From positions 22,993 to 86,992 of the forward strand of contig SSNU01000050.1 in assembly GCA_012064415.1 (NCBI GenBank): 64,000 nucleotides of DNA. Reading direction: 5' to 3'. The notes beneath the pieces are model-generated. The model searched no databases. It was not told where the DNA came from and saw only the letters and a list, made by a program, of their open reading frames with translations. A program made the position numbers and the translations under genes. The number at the start of each line of letters is the position of its first letter. Position 1 is the first letter of the stretch. This document shows, piece by piece, positions 43,807 to 58,119 of the stretch. This DNA is from Gyrodactylus bullatarudis. Taxonomy: Eukaryota; Platyhelminthes; Monogenea; Gyrodactylidea; Gyrodactylidae.

Positions 43807-44615
43807 ATGGACAAAATTTTTCACGAAAAAGTATTCATATATTAAATATTATTATCTAGCAAGATGGTTTCTTATGTGCTCAGCACTGTCTAAACAATCT
43901 CTTGCAAAGCAGATATTTCACCGCTGTTGATCTGGCAGATATAGCACATCAATTGGCATCGAGAGATAACAGTGAAATTTCCTATCATATGGATGATTCC
44001 GGCTTCTTCTCTCTTGAAGTTATCATGAAGAGTCTTGAGAGTTTTAATTTGAAACTTTATACTTTCGAAAACGGTATTCCAGAAATAGAAACTTACATCA
44101 AAAATCCATCTAGTGCAACTGGATTTGTCTGTCACTATCAAAATCATTGGCTTTGCTTGCGAAGGCTTGGAAGCTATTGGTTCAATCTTAACTCAATGAT
44201 TTCCAAACCAAGGCTAATTTCCAACACTTACTTATCTCTCTATCTTGCTCAGCTAGAACAGGAAAAGTATCATGTATTTATAGTTATTGGGGAATATCCT
44301 ATCGCTGAAGCTGAAATTTATCTATTGCAGAATCCTATAGATGTTTCAGCTCAAATGCATTTAGACAATCTCGAGTCGAATGCCTTAAAAGGTCAAATGG
44401 TCAATCCAGATGAAGATCCAGACCTGGCTCAAGCTTTGAAGCAATCTCTTGATGAATATTCTGATTGTAAATCCTCTTACCAAGATGAAGATTTAGATCT
44501 GAATAGAGCTATTGAGGAGAGTATTAAAGCTATCAAAGAGGAGACAGTTGAGTTTGATCCAGAATTTATTAAAAAGAAAAGGTTGGAATATTTTGATAAA
44601 AAACATAATTCCTAA
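43807..44615 (+). CDS. ATXN3: Ataxin-3-like Josephin deubiquitinase
   Basis: A 259-residue ataxin-3 homologue, a cysteine protease that trims ubiquitin chains in protein quality control. Exon 1 (43807-43830) encodes MDKIFHEK. A 29-nt intron (43831-43859, GTATTC..ATCTAG) follows, and exon 2 (43860-44615) begins QDGFLCAQHCLNNLLQ. Splicing restores the invariant Josephin N-terminus, with catalytic Gln9 and Cys14. The rest of the triad, His104 (NHWLCLRRLG) and Asn119 (WFNLN), is intact. After the Josephin domain (about 1-170) come two ubiquitin-interacting motifs: EDPDLAQALKQSLDE (about 200) and DEDLDLNRAIEESIKA (about 222). There is no polyglutamine tract. The C-terminus is short and basic. An AATAAA at 44661-44666 lies 46 bases past the stop. 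The gene converges on SMC3 with 73 bases between stop codons. Activity should be retained. Confidence 0.95.
43831..43859 (+). other. 29-nt intron of ataxin-3 gene
   Basis: GT..AG intron whose removal restores a conserved protein sequence across the junction (FHEK to QDGFLCAQHC). Unspliced, the frame meets a stop inside it. It is among the shortest introns known in animals. Confidence 0.9.
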
Positions 44616-44688
44616 TTTATGTACAATTTTAAAGAGATGTTTGCTGAATGATGATATTTTAATAAAATTCGATAAATTTATTTCATAA

Positions 44689-48765
<4,077 letters not shown>

Positions 48766-50704
48766 ATGAATTTCGAAGAAGAAAATGAAAAGCTCAAGTT
48801 AACTGTGAGAGATTTAGAGCTAAAAATCTACAACTTGCAAGCTGCATTAAAACGTCATAATTTGAAAATTGAGACACCTATCGATAATGGCTCTTTATAC
48901 AAAGATGCTTAGTAAATTAATTGTTCTAAAATTCTATTCAGCAAGCTGTTATTACATTACCAAGAAGAAAATGCTATTCTTCTGAAGCAACTCAACCATG
49001 AGAAAAATTCCAAAGATGATAGTGTCATGGAATGGCGCACCAAATATGATGTTATGTCTTCTAAATACGAATCTTTAGTTGAAAAAAATCGAGCTATTTC
49101 TGATGAATATTTGACCAAAGAAAAAAATCTCAATGATGAAATAACTACTCTCAAGTTCAGGGTTCTCTCATTGCAAGATCAAAACGATGAGCTTATTAAA
49201 ATGAATGAAAATCTTCAACGAATGATTGAGAATACTAATGCTGACAAGAGTCTAGCTGATGCCTCATTAATGCTGAGTGAATACAGAGATGATAAGAGGT
49301 CAGAAATTTACCAAAAATGGAAACATGAATCCTCTGAACTGAAGAAACAGATATATCAGCTTAATCAAGAAAAGATTGAGATTTGCCATGAGAAAGATGA
49401 AGTCCTCAGTGAGATTGACCGGTTAAACAGTAAAATATGGAAACTAGAGGAAGATCATAAACTTGAAATTGAGAAAATGTCCAACTTGATTATTACCGAT
49501 AATAAGATGAAGTCTATTCTGGATATTGATGAGAATCTTGGGGATGAAGATTTTAAAAAACTCCTGGATCAAACTTGTTCAAGGATTATAAAGACTCTCA
49601 GTGTTAGAGTTGAACCCAAACAGGAAGGTGACAAAAAAGTTCAATTCGACAGTAAAGTTAACGATATCTCATCTATTAATTCAACATTTGGTGCATCTGA
49701 ATTGAAGAGTCCCCTTGTTTCCAATGTTTCCGAAGTTGACACAAATGATCAGAGCCAATTTACTGATTGTGATCTTTCAGAGATGGGATCAACCAAAGTA
49801 AGCAATTTATTGCACCCAATCTGTAGAATATAAATTCAATTTTAATTTTTTTGACAGTACGTTCCAAATGCAACATCTACCCAATTGAGGAGTGATATTC
49901 CAAAAACTCCTGCTCGAGATTCTGTTTTTATTACGCCAACAAATCATGCCAGTAAACTGAAAGATCTTCTTGATAAAAGTGTCACAGATCAGTCTGTTGT
50001 ATTTGGCCAAAACAATCCAAGTGACCTGCACAGCTACATAACAAATTCAGCCAAGAAACTATATTCTATTGCTAATAGTTCCAAGGCAAATGCCCAATTA
50101 GATCAAAATGTCTGTCTCCCTCTCAGTTATTTCCTTTTCGTTTTGAATCTATTCATCTTTTTCATTGTAGACCTTTACCAAGATGAAATTTGTGTATCAG
50201 GACTTAGCACATTCCATTCAACTCTTGGACTCAATCATTTCCAATAAGAAACTTCCCGATTCCAAGCTTAAAGAGAATGAAAACATAAAGAATATGATTA
50301 TGCAGGTAATAAATTTTAGACAATTTAAACTGAGTGAAAAAAACTAAAAATTTCCTTTATTATATATAGGATGCGTGGAGCAAATTTAAACATTTGCTAA
50401 AACTCCTAACTGGAGAAACAATCGATGAGAGCTGGCATACAGATTCTAATGATAAGGAGAATGTCTCCTCCTTCTGCCAATACAACGAGACTTATGATAA
50501 ACTCCGCGTTCTCATCCTGAAGCTTGTTGAAAGCCATCGGGAAGCAAGTAGGTCAGTATATAACCCTGATAAGGCTAATTGCGTATATATTTAATGTGCT
50601 TTTTATTGCTCAATTTTAGAATACTCACCGAAAGCAGAGAAATCGAGAGGAAAATATCGAAAAATGTTTCAAAACTTGTACCGCAAGTTGAAACAAATGC
50701 TTAA
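48766..50704 (+). CDS. Coiled-coil protein, 551 aa, six exons
   Basis: I do not recognise this protein with confidence. Exons: 48766-48911, 48942-49797, 49858-50109, 50171-50305, 50370-50551, 50620-50704. The introns are 30, 60, 61, 64 and 68 nt. All junctions are GT-AG and keep one continuous frame of 552 codons including the stop. Residues 1-35 and about 50-235 are strongly coiled coil (heptad-rich Leu/Lys/Glu, for example LTVRDLELKIYNLQAALKRH and LKKQIYQLNQEKIEICHEKD). The middle (about 240-420) is polar and low in structure, with two S/T-P sites (KTPARDS, ITPTN). The C-terminal part is again helical, with KFKHLLKLLTGETIDESWH and YDKLRVLILKLVESHREASR. This layout resembles centrosomal proteins such as centrosomin-type scaffolds, but I see no diagnostic CM1 motif. 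It shares an 89-bp promoter with SMC3, which suggests cell-cycle expression. The donor of intron 3 (GTCTGT) is weak. Confidence 0.7.
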
Positions 50705-52614
50705 GGACAATGATAAGCATGTTCACACTCACAAAATGTTCAAATAAATTCTATTCTATATATATTCTTAATAAATATCTTATTGGTATAACTACTCTAA
50801 AGTAGATGGATAAAATAATTATTTATCCAAAATAGTATAAACCACTACTGTAAAGATTCACAATATTTGCTTTGTCTCTATAAATGAATGATATGCCGTA
50901 CAGCTAATTAATTACTCTATAGAACTTTTATCAGTTGCATTTTAAACGCAATCAAAAATTGGAATTCTTTATATATGTCACAAGAGCGCTCCTGATTTTA
51001 AATACATAAGTGGATAAACTATCCTATAGACTAGTATCCGTTTATTTTGTTATTCTATGGGAAACATAAACAGTATTTTTTTATGTCTTTCTAGAGAATT
51101 TGTTGTATTCAGCATAAAATTTTACATTAGATACTGTTGGTCAGAAAAATATGGATTTCGAAAACTTTCCCAAGTAGGGTTATTAACATTTTTGAGTATG
51201 GTTTGCTAATTTGAAGAAAAAAACTTTCTTTATCGATAAAACTGAACACACAAAACTCATATCCTGAATTGTCTAATAAAGGGTTTTAAGAATTGGAATT
51301 GATGGTCTTTAAAATGAGATACAAACTGTGTCCATTATTACCAAATGAAATGACTCATTTAACCTGATCATCATAATATGACTCCTTCAATCGAGAGATT
51401 GTCTCTCTTTTTTTGGAAATATTAAAATATAGAAATGAGAAGCTTTTTATGTAAATAATATGAATGAAATGGTTTTTCCATTGCAAATAGATAGTAATTT
51501 ATGTGTGTTTTTTTTCGAGAGAAAGCATTTTATTTGGGCCAAGCATTCCTTTATGTCTTGTGTTTACCCTTTTTCTTCAGTTCTCTCTGCTTCAATTAAA
51601 CATTCTCAATGAGGTCATCTTGCTTCTTCTTTATGCTAGCGATGAATTTCAAGAAAAAAGAATGATGAAATTCAAATCTTTATTTTTACACAATAATCTT
51701 CAATCATTCCTCTTGTACAATGATTGTAAACTTCACAAGACACACTTCCACCGTTTCAAGAAAAAATATCGAAAAATAAAGATTTTTAAAAAAATTAGGA
51801 GAAATTTTAAATTTAAAGATGGCGCAGTTTTTCCATTTTTCTTAACTTTGACTCAAAGTCTTTGAGATCAAAATATTTGGTGTTAGAGGAATCAAACAAT
51901 ATTTTTCAGGATCACCACAATCGTCAGAGGAACCAATTATAGCTAATAAATTTTTAAATGAATTGTCATTCTGAACTGATTCATTAATTTTCAAGCAGTA
52001 AAAATAGTCGAAAAATAGGAAGCAGATATTCACAAGTGAATGAAGTGTTTCCTAAAATCTCTATGACCCTTTTCAGTCTTCTTGTCTATTGATGATCCTG
52101 AAAAATAACGCTTGATCCTTTTTACACTGCAAGATCAAGAAACATTTTTAACTCAAAGTTTAAAAATATGGAAAAATTGCGTAGCCAGTTTTGAAACTGA
52201 CTGCAAAAATTCAGGTGTATTAAATAAGTCTTTTAATCATTTCCAAAAAAACTACTCGCTAGACAAAATTCAACTCAGAATAGTTGTTTTTGAAATAAAC
52301 TTCTTTTAGGTACATTTCAACTTTTACGAGAAAAAATATAGCAATTATTTGTTACAAGATGAAAATTTGTAGACAGGCCATGAGAGAAAGTATCAATCTA
52401 AAAATATACTCTAGAAAATATCAAATTTCACAACTCAACTTCATTTTCAACTCTACTCTTTAAAAAAATGTAATTCATCTCATCTGTAGGGATTGATCTT
52501 AAATTACTATTCTACAATTAGAACTTAGAGAAAATACACCTTTTATTTGTGGGAAGGAGAGGAATTTTGAATTTCCCACTTTTTCACACTTCAAGTAGAA
52601 AATTTTTGATGATT
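50705..52614. other. Gene-free region with MITE relics
   Basis: No gene is supportable. About 51940-52160 is a decayed copy of the palindromic MITE family (ttttcaagcagtaaaaatag, gatgatcctgaaaaa, aactcaaagttt). The frame at 51503-51865 is T-rich and without conserved features. The rest is AT-rich. Confidence 0.45.
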
Positions 52615-53078
52615 TTAACCCTTCATGTCCCATTGTTCCATCAATGGAACACAAAACTCTCTTGGTCGATACTTTGAACTGAAAAATGCTTGAAATACTT
52701 TTTTCACCCCTCATTAGAAAGGAAATTTATCAAGTGACAAAAATATCTATAACTCATAAAGATAGCCTTTATAGTTACACACCATAGTTACTTGAAGAAG
52801 GGTGATATTCTGAAAATTTAGTCAGATATAAAAAAAATATCTTGAAAACCTATTTGCTGAGATTTTAGAAAAAAATAAACAAAATATGTAATCGCCTGCT
52901 CGATATCTCTTATAGTTTAGAAGATAATTGGTTTTAGAACCAAAAATGCCAATTTTATTATCTTTTAAATGATAAGTTAGCTTCCATAAAAAGATTTCAT
53001 ATTCGGAATCAGCGTAATTATTTTGGTAAATTTTTGTGATGAAAAAATAATAATTTGGGACATGAGGAACAATATTAA
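52615..53078. mobile_element. piggyBac-type MITE, decayed
   Basis: The left end is TTAA (52615-52618) followed by CCCTTCATGTCCCATTGTTC and a palindromic GTTCCATCAATGGAAC like the tip palindromes of the 15.1-kb element. The right side has GGGACATGAGG at 53057-53067 and then TTAA at 53075-53078, with a few extra bases between. The internal GGAATCAGCGTAATTATT is related to the elements at 10.7-12.0 kb. It is non-coding. Confidence 0.45.
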
Positions 53079-54142
53079 TTAAATATGGTCATTGAATTTT
53101 CGGGAAATCTACATTATTACTTGAAAGTAACAAAGTTTTGTGGCCATGGTACATAATTTTAGTAAGTAGCTTTGAATTCGGCACAATTTTTAAAAATTAG
53201 TACTCGTTAATAAAATTACTGCTCAATCGAGGTTATTATGAAATAGTAAAATCTTGATTTAACTTTACTCTAGTGATGACATTTGCCAGCCACTCGCCAA
53301 TCATCTTCTGAGACTTGCTGGGTTAAATTTTATCCCTCCCAACACAGTTTCTCTGGTAACAAGAGCAAATCTTCTCTCCTTCTTTGACATAGCCCACTAT
53401 CTCATGTAACAAGGAAAAAACCGCAGGTTTAATTAAAGCGCTTCATTACTGAACAACAAGAGGACATATTTTTCTGATAAATTTGAGTAATCAGATCATG
53501 TTTTCCATTATTTTAAAGTGTGAAAGCCATTCTCCATTATGTCATTGCCCATTTTTCCCACAATATCCCACAGACATGATAAAATAACGAAATTAACCAT
53601 GAAATCCCTTTTAATCACAAGATAACTATTTTTGAAAATAAAATTTAAGAAACTCATTAAATGGCCAGAATATTCTGGATTTTAATGATTGCGTAGTAAA
53701 AATTCATTGAAAATTGAGCGGCGATTTGAAAAATTTTTGATTTTTAAAACCGAATGACATAATGGAGAATCATTTTCGACACATGCTTCAATACAAAATA
53801 GTGCTTAGAATTAATAGTTTTATCGGAAAAGTTGGTCCTAATATGAGGTTAAAATTTTCACCCTAGTGTGCACTAACGTCATTTTCTCATCAACTAATGC
53901 TACAAAAACCACAGCTATTGAAAGAATTTATTATATCATGCTGTCTCGAATCTGTTAAACTAATAAATGAAAGATTTAGATTAAAGTATTTTCCTTAAAG
54001 GCAAAAGTTTTAAATTTAAAAAAGTAATTTTCATTTTGAGTTGTTACGTCATATCCATAGTCTTCTGGAAAATAATAGATTTCATCAACTGCCATGGTAA
54101 TCATCTCATTATTTTAATAACTTCTATTGTCTCAAATCCCAC
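53079..54142. other. Spacer upstream of the 54.2-kb secreted gene
   Basis: AT-rich sequence with no open frame or repeat that I can match elsewhere in the window. Confidence 0.4.
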
Positions 54143-54150
54143 TATAAATA
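54143..54150 (+). promoter_or_regulatory. TATA box of the 54.2-kb secreted-protein gene
   Basis: TATAAATA lies 61 bases before the ATG at 54204. A start site near 54173 would leave a leader of about 30 bases. It is one of the clearest TATA boxes in the window. Confidence 0.65.
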
Positions 54151-54203
54151 GAGTAGCAGACACCTAGAGTATCGTAAGAAGAACTGGGACCTCTGGAAAA
54201 ATC

Positions 54204-54497
54204 ATGAACTACAAGTTTTTACTCTTCGTTGTGGTAGTCTTGGTCGTCTTTTCAGACAACGTATCAGCTGTGAGAACCACAAGACGTACAATAAGAAATG
54301 GTAAGATAAATACTGGCGGAACTGTCAAGCCGACAGCGACACCAAAACCAACCAAGATAAATACCACAAGAAGCCCTACAAAGCCGACAGTTAACGTTGA
54401 AAAAACGGAGAAGAGAACAAGCCAAAAATATAAGAGAGAAGAGCCAACTACGAAAATATTGGAGGAGAAATTTGCTGTTACTACAGAAGATATGTAA
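54204..54497 (+). CDS. Secreted basic Thr/Lys-rich protein, 97 aa
   Basis: I do not recognise a family. The N-terminus is a textbook signal peptide: MNYK followed by LLFVVVVLVVFSD, with likely cleavage after NVSA (about residue 23). The mature chain of about 75 residues is rich in Thr, Lys, Arg and Pro (TVKPTATPKPTKI, TRSPTKPTV), with many potential O-glycosylation sites and one NTT sequon. It ends in a more acidic segment (EEKFAVTTEDM). A dibasic-rich stretch (KRTSQKYKREE) could be processed. It has no cysteines. A good TATA box precedes it, and AATAAA follows at about 54520. It is the first of three secreted low-complexity protein genes on this strand within 9 kb. Mucin-like, matrix or peptide-precursor roles are all possible. 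Confidence 0.7.
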   Translation: MNYKFLLFVVVVLVVFSDNVSAVRTTRRTIRNGKINTGGTVKPTATPKPTKINTTRSPTKPTVNVEKTEKRTSQKYKREEPTTKILEEKFAVTTEDM

Positions 54498-54579
54498 AAG
54501 CCAAGAGCTCAAATTTCAAATAAAACGAATTGAAGAAATGATTTTATACATTTTTTTCTCCGTTAAATAAGATAGAATA

Positions 54580-54836
54580 CGAGAGTCAAATAATATTCAA
54601 CTTACAATGGCAGATGTAGACGTGTTTCGTCCTTATTAGACCTGTTTTCGAATCCTGGCTCTGGTGTACCGACGAGTCCTAATAAGGACGAAACGCGTCT
54701 ACATCTGCCACCGTGAGTTGAATGTGGAATTTAGCTCTCTCATGGAATTGACACTTGCTCTTTGAAATTCTAACATTTATAGGTGTGAGAAGACAATATC
54801 CATCGAAGTTAGAGTTCATAAAGATATAGTAATAAC
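54580..54836. repeat. Inverted hammerhead-SINE pair
   Basis: Two truncated copies of the hammerhead SINE lie head to head. The plus copy starts with a B-box-like TTCGAATCC at about 54648, continues through a nearly complete ribozyme (54656-54710), and runs into the tail CACCGTGAGTTGAAT.. up to 54836, where a hAT element interrupts it; the tail resumes at 56674. The minus copy (about 54637 down to 54580) starts within stem II (TAATAAGGACGAAAC) and includes GAAA and the start of the tail. The overlap of the two gives an inverted repeat of about 30 bp (GGCAGATGTAGACGTGTTTC at 54609 and its near complement ending at 54709). Confidence 0.75.
54656..54710 (+). ncRNA. Type I hammerhead ribozyme motif in a SINE
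   Basis: The order is that of a type I hammerhead. Outer stem I is UGGC (54656-54659) with GCCA (54707-54710), and there is an internal loop UCU/U. Inner stem I is GGUGUA (54663-54668) with UACAUC (54700-54705), one G-U pair. The core is CCGACGA (54669-54675). Stem II is GUCC/GGAC (54676-54679, 54686-54689) with loop UAAUAA. GAAA is at 54690-54693, a minimal stem III is CG/CG, and the cleavage triplet GUC is at 54697-54699. Everything fits the consensus except U4, which is C here (CCGACGA instead of CUGANGA). That change is expected to weaken or abolish cleavage of this copy. Order and sequence resemble the schistosome Sm-alpha ribozymes. Confidence 0.75.
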
Positions 54837-56665
54837 CAGGGCATCCAAAAATAATCATATTTTTTTGATTATAATCTCATGAAATAATGACTGAAATTAT
54901 TCTTTTTTATGCTCAAATTAAGGAAATAGTCAAAAAATAATCAGTTTTTTTTAAGAAATTTTATTTGAAATTTAAAGATTTTATTTAATTATTTTCACAA
55001 AACTTTTAATAAAAATTGTTAGCATAAACTACAGAATATTTTTAAATGTTATTTTGATTGAAATGTCTATTTTCTGTCAAAATGTATCTAAGTTTTGAAA
55101 AACTCCTCTCGACATCAGAGCTGGTGCATTGACACTGAGAGAGTTCGGCATAAGTTGTAGGGCTAATTCTGACTATTTTCATGATTAATTATTGATTTGG
55201 CACCGTTCGAATCTAGGCGTTTCGATAAATAATTTTTCAGGTTGCAAGGATCCTCCAGAAAGTCCAATTCACTCAATAGCAGAAAATATTTTCGAATGGT
55301 AGCATCTGGACTTTGTATCTTTTCTATAAGAAAAACCAATTTTTGGTAGCAATTTTTAATGGTAATCAATTCTTCGGTTAAACCGTTTTGATTAGTTGCT
55401 TTCCTAGCTCTTCTCAGTATCTTGCCAGTCCCATCAAATGATTCAATTATTCGCTTGACTTCTGGTAACTTTTCTGAATAATAGAGCGCAGCATTCAGCC
55501 ATGTTCCCCATCTACTTTGAACAGGACATAGGTGGAATATCCAATCGAGATAAATTTATTTTTTCTGGATCTATTCTCAAGCACTAGAAATTTTACTGAG
55601 CTGATTAGTTTATCTATAATTTTGAAAGATGATTTTATCCGAGCACAGCAATTGTTCAGTAAATGAGCCAAACAGGTTACGTGAAAAATATTTGGATACA
55701 AAGGTTTTAAGATATCCATGGATTTCATCATATAAGATGCGGCATCTGATAGCATCAAATATAAGTTTTCATATTGAATACTCATTGAATTCATAACGTT
55801 GTTGACCAATCTGCCAATTGTTTGATAGTTCAACTCATCTTCAACGATTTGACTATCATACAAATAAGACTTGTTTGAGATCTCAAGTGTACCAACGAGA
55901 ACATTGATGATTCGTAATCCGTCAAAATCAGCTTCATCGATGATGAGGAAAATCTTTTTGTCTTTCACTAAATTTTTAATGATGTCAATTTTCTCTTGAT
56001 AAATAGCATCGACATATTTTCGGCAGGTCTCATGGCAGTCAAAGTGTACATTCAAATCACCAATAAGGCTACGTATACTATGGCTTCGAAGTTTTGTGAG
56101 AGGAATATTAGCTCCAAGAAATGCTCGTGTAAACTTTTCAGACCAGTTAATAGGCGAATTATTCAATTTAATTTGATTTTTGAAGTTTTCTTTGATTTTT
56201 ATATGCTTTTCTGTCTTCAGGTGTTGAACAATTGAAGACTTCCTCGGGAAAGTAGTATCTGGACAATATTTACAAAATAATTTGTCATTTTTACTCATTT
56301 TTATATCATCCTTGAAAGCTTGAAGATATTTAGCTGACATATTTTTGTAATATTAATTCAAGCATTAGGTTTTAGGAAATATTGAAAATCTCAGCTCGAA
56401 ATTAAACCAATAAGGTTTGAGAAAAGGTCCCATTGGATAATTTAATAGACTTAAGTATCTATCTGACAAGAAAAAAATTGTCCAAGACTATTCAACAATC
56501 CCATCTTAATTTAATTAAGCCCAATTTTTGTTAGGCTTGATAAAATTATATCAGGTTGACAACAAAATAAGCCTTAATTTTTGAAATAATCAAAAAATAA
56601 TTCATTCTACAACAAAATAATCAAAAATATGCACAATAATCAAATGATTATTTTTGGATGCCCTG
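54837..56665 (-). mobile_element. hAT transposon with 8-bp duplication
   Basis: A 1829-bp element with terminal inverted repeats of at least 20 bp starting CAGGGCATCCAAAAATAATC, flanked by a perfect 8-bp duplication GTAATAAC (54829-54836 and 56666-56673). It carries a minus-strand transposase with frameshifts. It is inserted in the tail of a hammerhead SINE, so it is younger than that SINE. Further aataatca motifs repeat just inside both ends. Confidence 0.92.
55060..56340 (-). pseudogene. hAT transposase with BED-type finger, frameshifted
   Basis: Minus-strand transposase of a hAT element. The main frame (56340-55495, 281 codons) starts with a BED/C2H2-like finger at about residues 20-45 (CKYCPDTTF..IVQHLKTEKH). 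The RNase H-like region follows, with IIDEADFDGLRIINVLVG, LYLMLSDAASYMMKS and HVTCLAHLLNNCCARIKSSF, typical of this hAT group. After GYSTYVLFK the frame is lost near 55500. It continues shifted as NAALYYSEKLPEVKRIIESF and, from 55369, as a readable frame to 55163. The C-terminal dimerisation segment (CTSSDVERSF, then SKLRYILTENR) lies at about 55130-55060 across another frameshift in a T-run. With at least two frameshifts it is inactive, though otherwise well preserved. Confidence 0.85.
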
Positions 56666-56673
56666 GTAATAAC

Positions 56674-57304
56674 CTGTAACCACACTTAGCTATTAGGACC
56701 CTCCATTGGATATTTAAAAAATATTTGATTCCTATCAAGTGGAAGGATTTTAGACTAACACAAATTTTGTATTTATTGGTGTCAATATCTAGGGAAAAGG
56801 TTATTACTAATTGTATTATTAATTATACAATATCGTACATTTAGACCTAAGGAAATTTAGCCCATTGCATAAAATCTTGAGCAGAGTTTTAGTAATCTTC
56901 AGCAGTATATCAAATGGGAATAAAAGAGTTAAAAATATACTAGAATGAAATTATTTTGTAAATTCTAACCATTTTTTAGAAAGAACATTGAGCTTTCATC
57001 TAGACAACGGGAGAAAACTTCAAAAGAGTTCTCGTTCCTATGTACTTATGAAAATAGTTCTAGTAAAACATACCAGACAGACTAGAGACAGTTGAACTTG
57101 GTAAAAATATTTTCTAGGTCACGAGTAGAAAGGAACAAAATGCCTCAAAAGAGTACGAGCTCATGTCTGCATAAAAGTTTAAACTCTCCTCTATCTTTTA
57201 GAACTAGTGAGAACTATTATTAGTAATTGAATAATAATAACAGAAGAAAATGTAAATTTTTCATAGAATAATTGCTCAGCCAATCATATTTCAAACGGTT
57301 CAAG
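56674..57304. other. SINE tail end and spacer
   Basis: The first 30 bases (CTGTAACCACACTTAGCTAT..) are the end of the SINE tail interrupted by the hAT element; the same end is seen at about 19549-19580 (inverted). The remaining 600 bases are AT-rich spacer to the next TATA box. Confidence 0.5.
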
Positions 57305-57312
57305 TATATAAG
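57305..57312 (+). promoter_or_regulatory. TATA box of the acidic secreted-protein gene
   Basis: TATATAAG lies 71 bases before the ATG at 57376, leaving a leader of about 40 bases. Confidence 0.55.
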
Positions 57313-57375
57313 TGTATGTAAATTATGAACTTGTGAGATAGCTCAATCAAGAATTCAATTGTAAGAAGAAGAAAT

Positions 57376-58119
57376 ATGAAACTCTTACTTGTCCTTAGTT
57401 TAGTTGTTTTATGGGAAAGTGCCTTGGCTTTGGGTTATGATCAGGCCAAAGCCTCCTTCCTCAAGGTTGAATCAAACTCGGAAATTTCTCGACTAATTAG
57501 CAAATTATACAAGGTCATCAGTTTCCGAGGGGAATCCAAAGATCCCGCTGTTATTCTATTAATGATTAAGACCACTGAGACGACCTTTCTATCAAATCCA
57601 GGCGTCTATGATGAAGAGGATGATACTGACCAGGAATTGCCTTCCACTCCTGAAGGTCCTGAATCTGGCGATGATGAGAATACAGATGATTCAGAGGACA
57701 CTACAGAAACTAATGAAGAAGAAAAAGATGATTCTTTAACGCCTTCAGATGACTCAGAAGAAACCATGGAAGGAGTTGAAATGGAAGATGGCGATGAAGG
57801 TATTGAGGAAAATGAGAGTATATCCCATGAAGAAACTTCAGCTGAAGAGATTTTCGAGAATCCTGAAGATGAAACAACTACCGAAGCTCCATTGGAGTCG
57901 TTTCCAGATAACAAAGAAAGCGATCAAGTCTCAAACGAGTCAAATGATCAAACCGATGAATCTTTAGAAGTCAATACTAATGATGAAAGTAGCGAAAAAA
58001 TGGGAAAAAATATCAACATAGATGAGAGTCCTGCTGAGGTCGACGAAGACAAGGAGACCACAACATTGGCAAAGGATGACGAGAAAGAAGAGGATCAGAA
58101 TTCTGAGGAAACTTTGTAA
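57376..58119 (+). CDS. Secreted highly acidic Ser/Glu-rich protein, 247 aa
   Basis: I do not recognise a family. It has a clear signal peptide (MKLLLVLSLVVLWESALALG, cleavage about residue 18-20). A moderately conserved-looking segment of about 55 residues follows (YDQAKASFLKVESNSEISRL, then a hydrophobic DPAVILLMIK). From about residue 75 to the end the chain is almost entirely Glu, Asp, Ser and Thr, with very low complexity (for example DDSEDTTETNEEEKDD). It has several N-x-S/T sequons (NES, NDQT), many potential casein-kinase sites, and no cysteines. Such extreme acidity is known in calcium-binding or matrix proteins, but that is analogy only. The gene is intronless with a TATA box, and an AATAAA at about 58136 is close to the stop. 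It is the second of three secreted-protein genes in tandem orientation. Confidence 0.75.
   Translation: MKLLLVLSLVVLWESALALGYDQAKASFLKVESNSEISRLISKLYKVISFRGESKDPAVILLMIKTTETTFLSNPGVYDEEDDTDQELPSTPEGPESGDDENTDDSEDTTETNEEEKDDSLTPSDDSEETMEGVEMEDGDEGIEENESISHEETSAEEIFENPEDETTTEAPLESFPDNKESDQVSNESNDQTDESLEVNTNDESSEKMGKNINIDESPAEVDEDKETTTLAKDDEKEEDQNSEETL

Noticed and set aside
50110..50247. Hydrophobic extension that looks like a membrane segment in the coiled-coil gene
   Set aside because: It is intron 3 read through. Splicing (61 nt) continues the frame into 45 further codons and two more exons, whereas retention shifts the frame and soon stops.
51503..51865. 120-codon Phe/Leu-rich frame
   Set aside because: The composition reflects T-rich DNA. 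The hydrophobicity is not organised into clear membrane segments and no start signals are seen.
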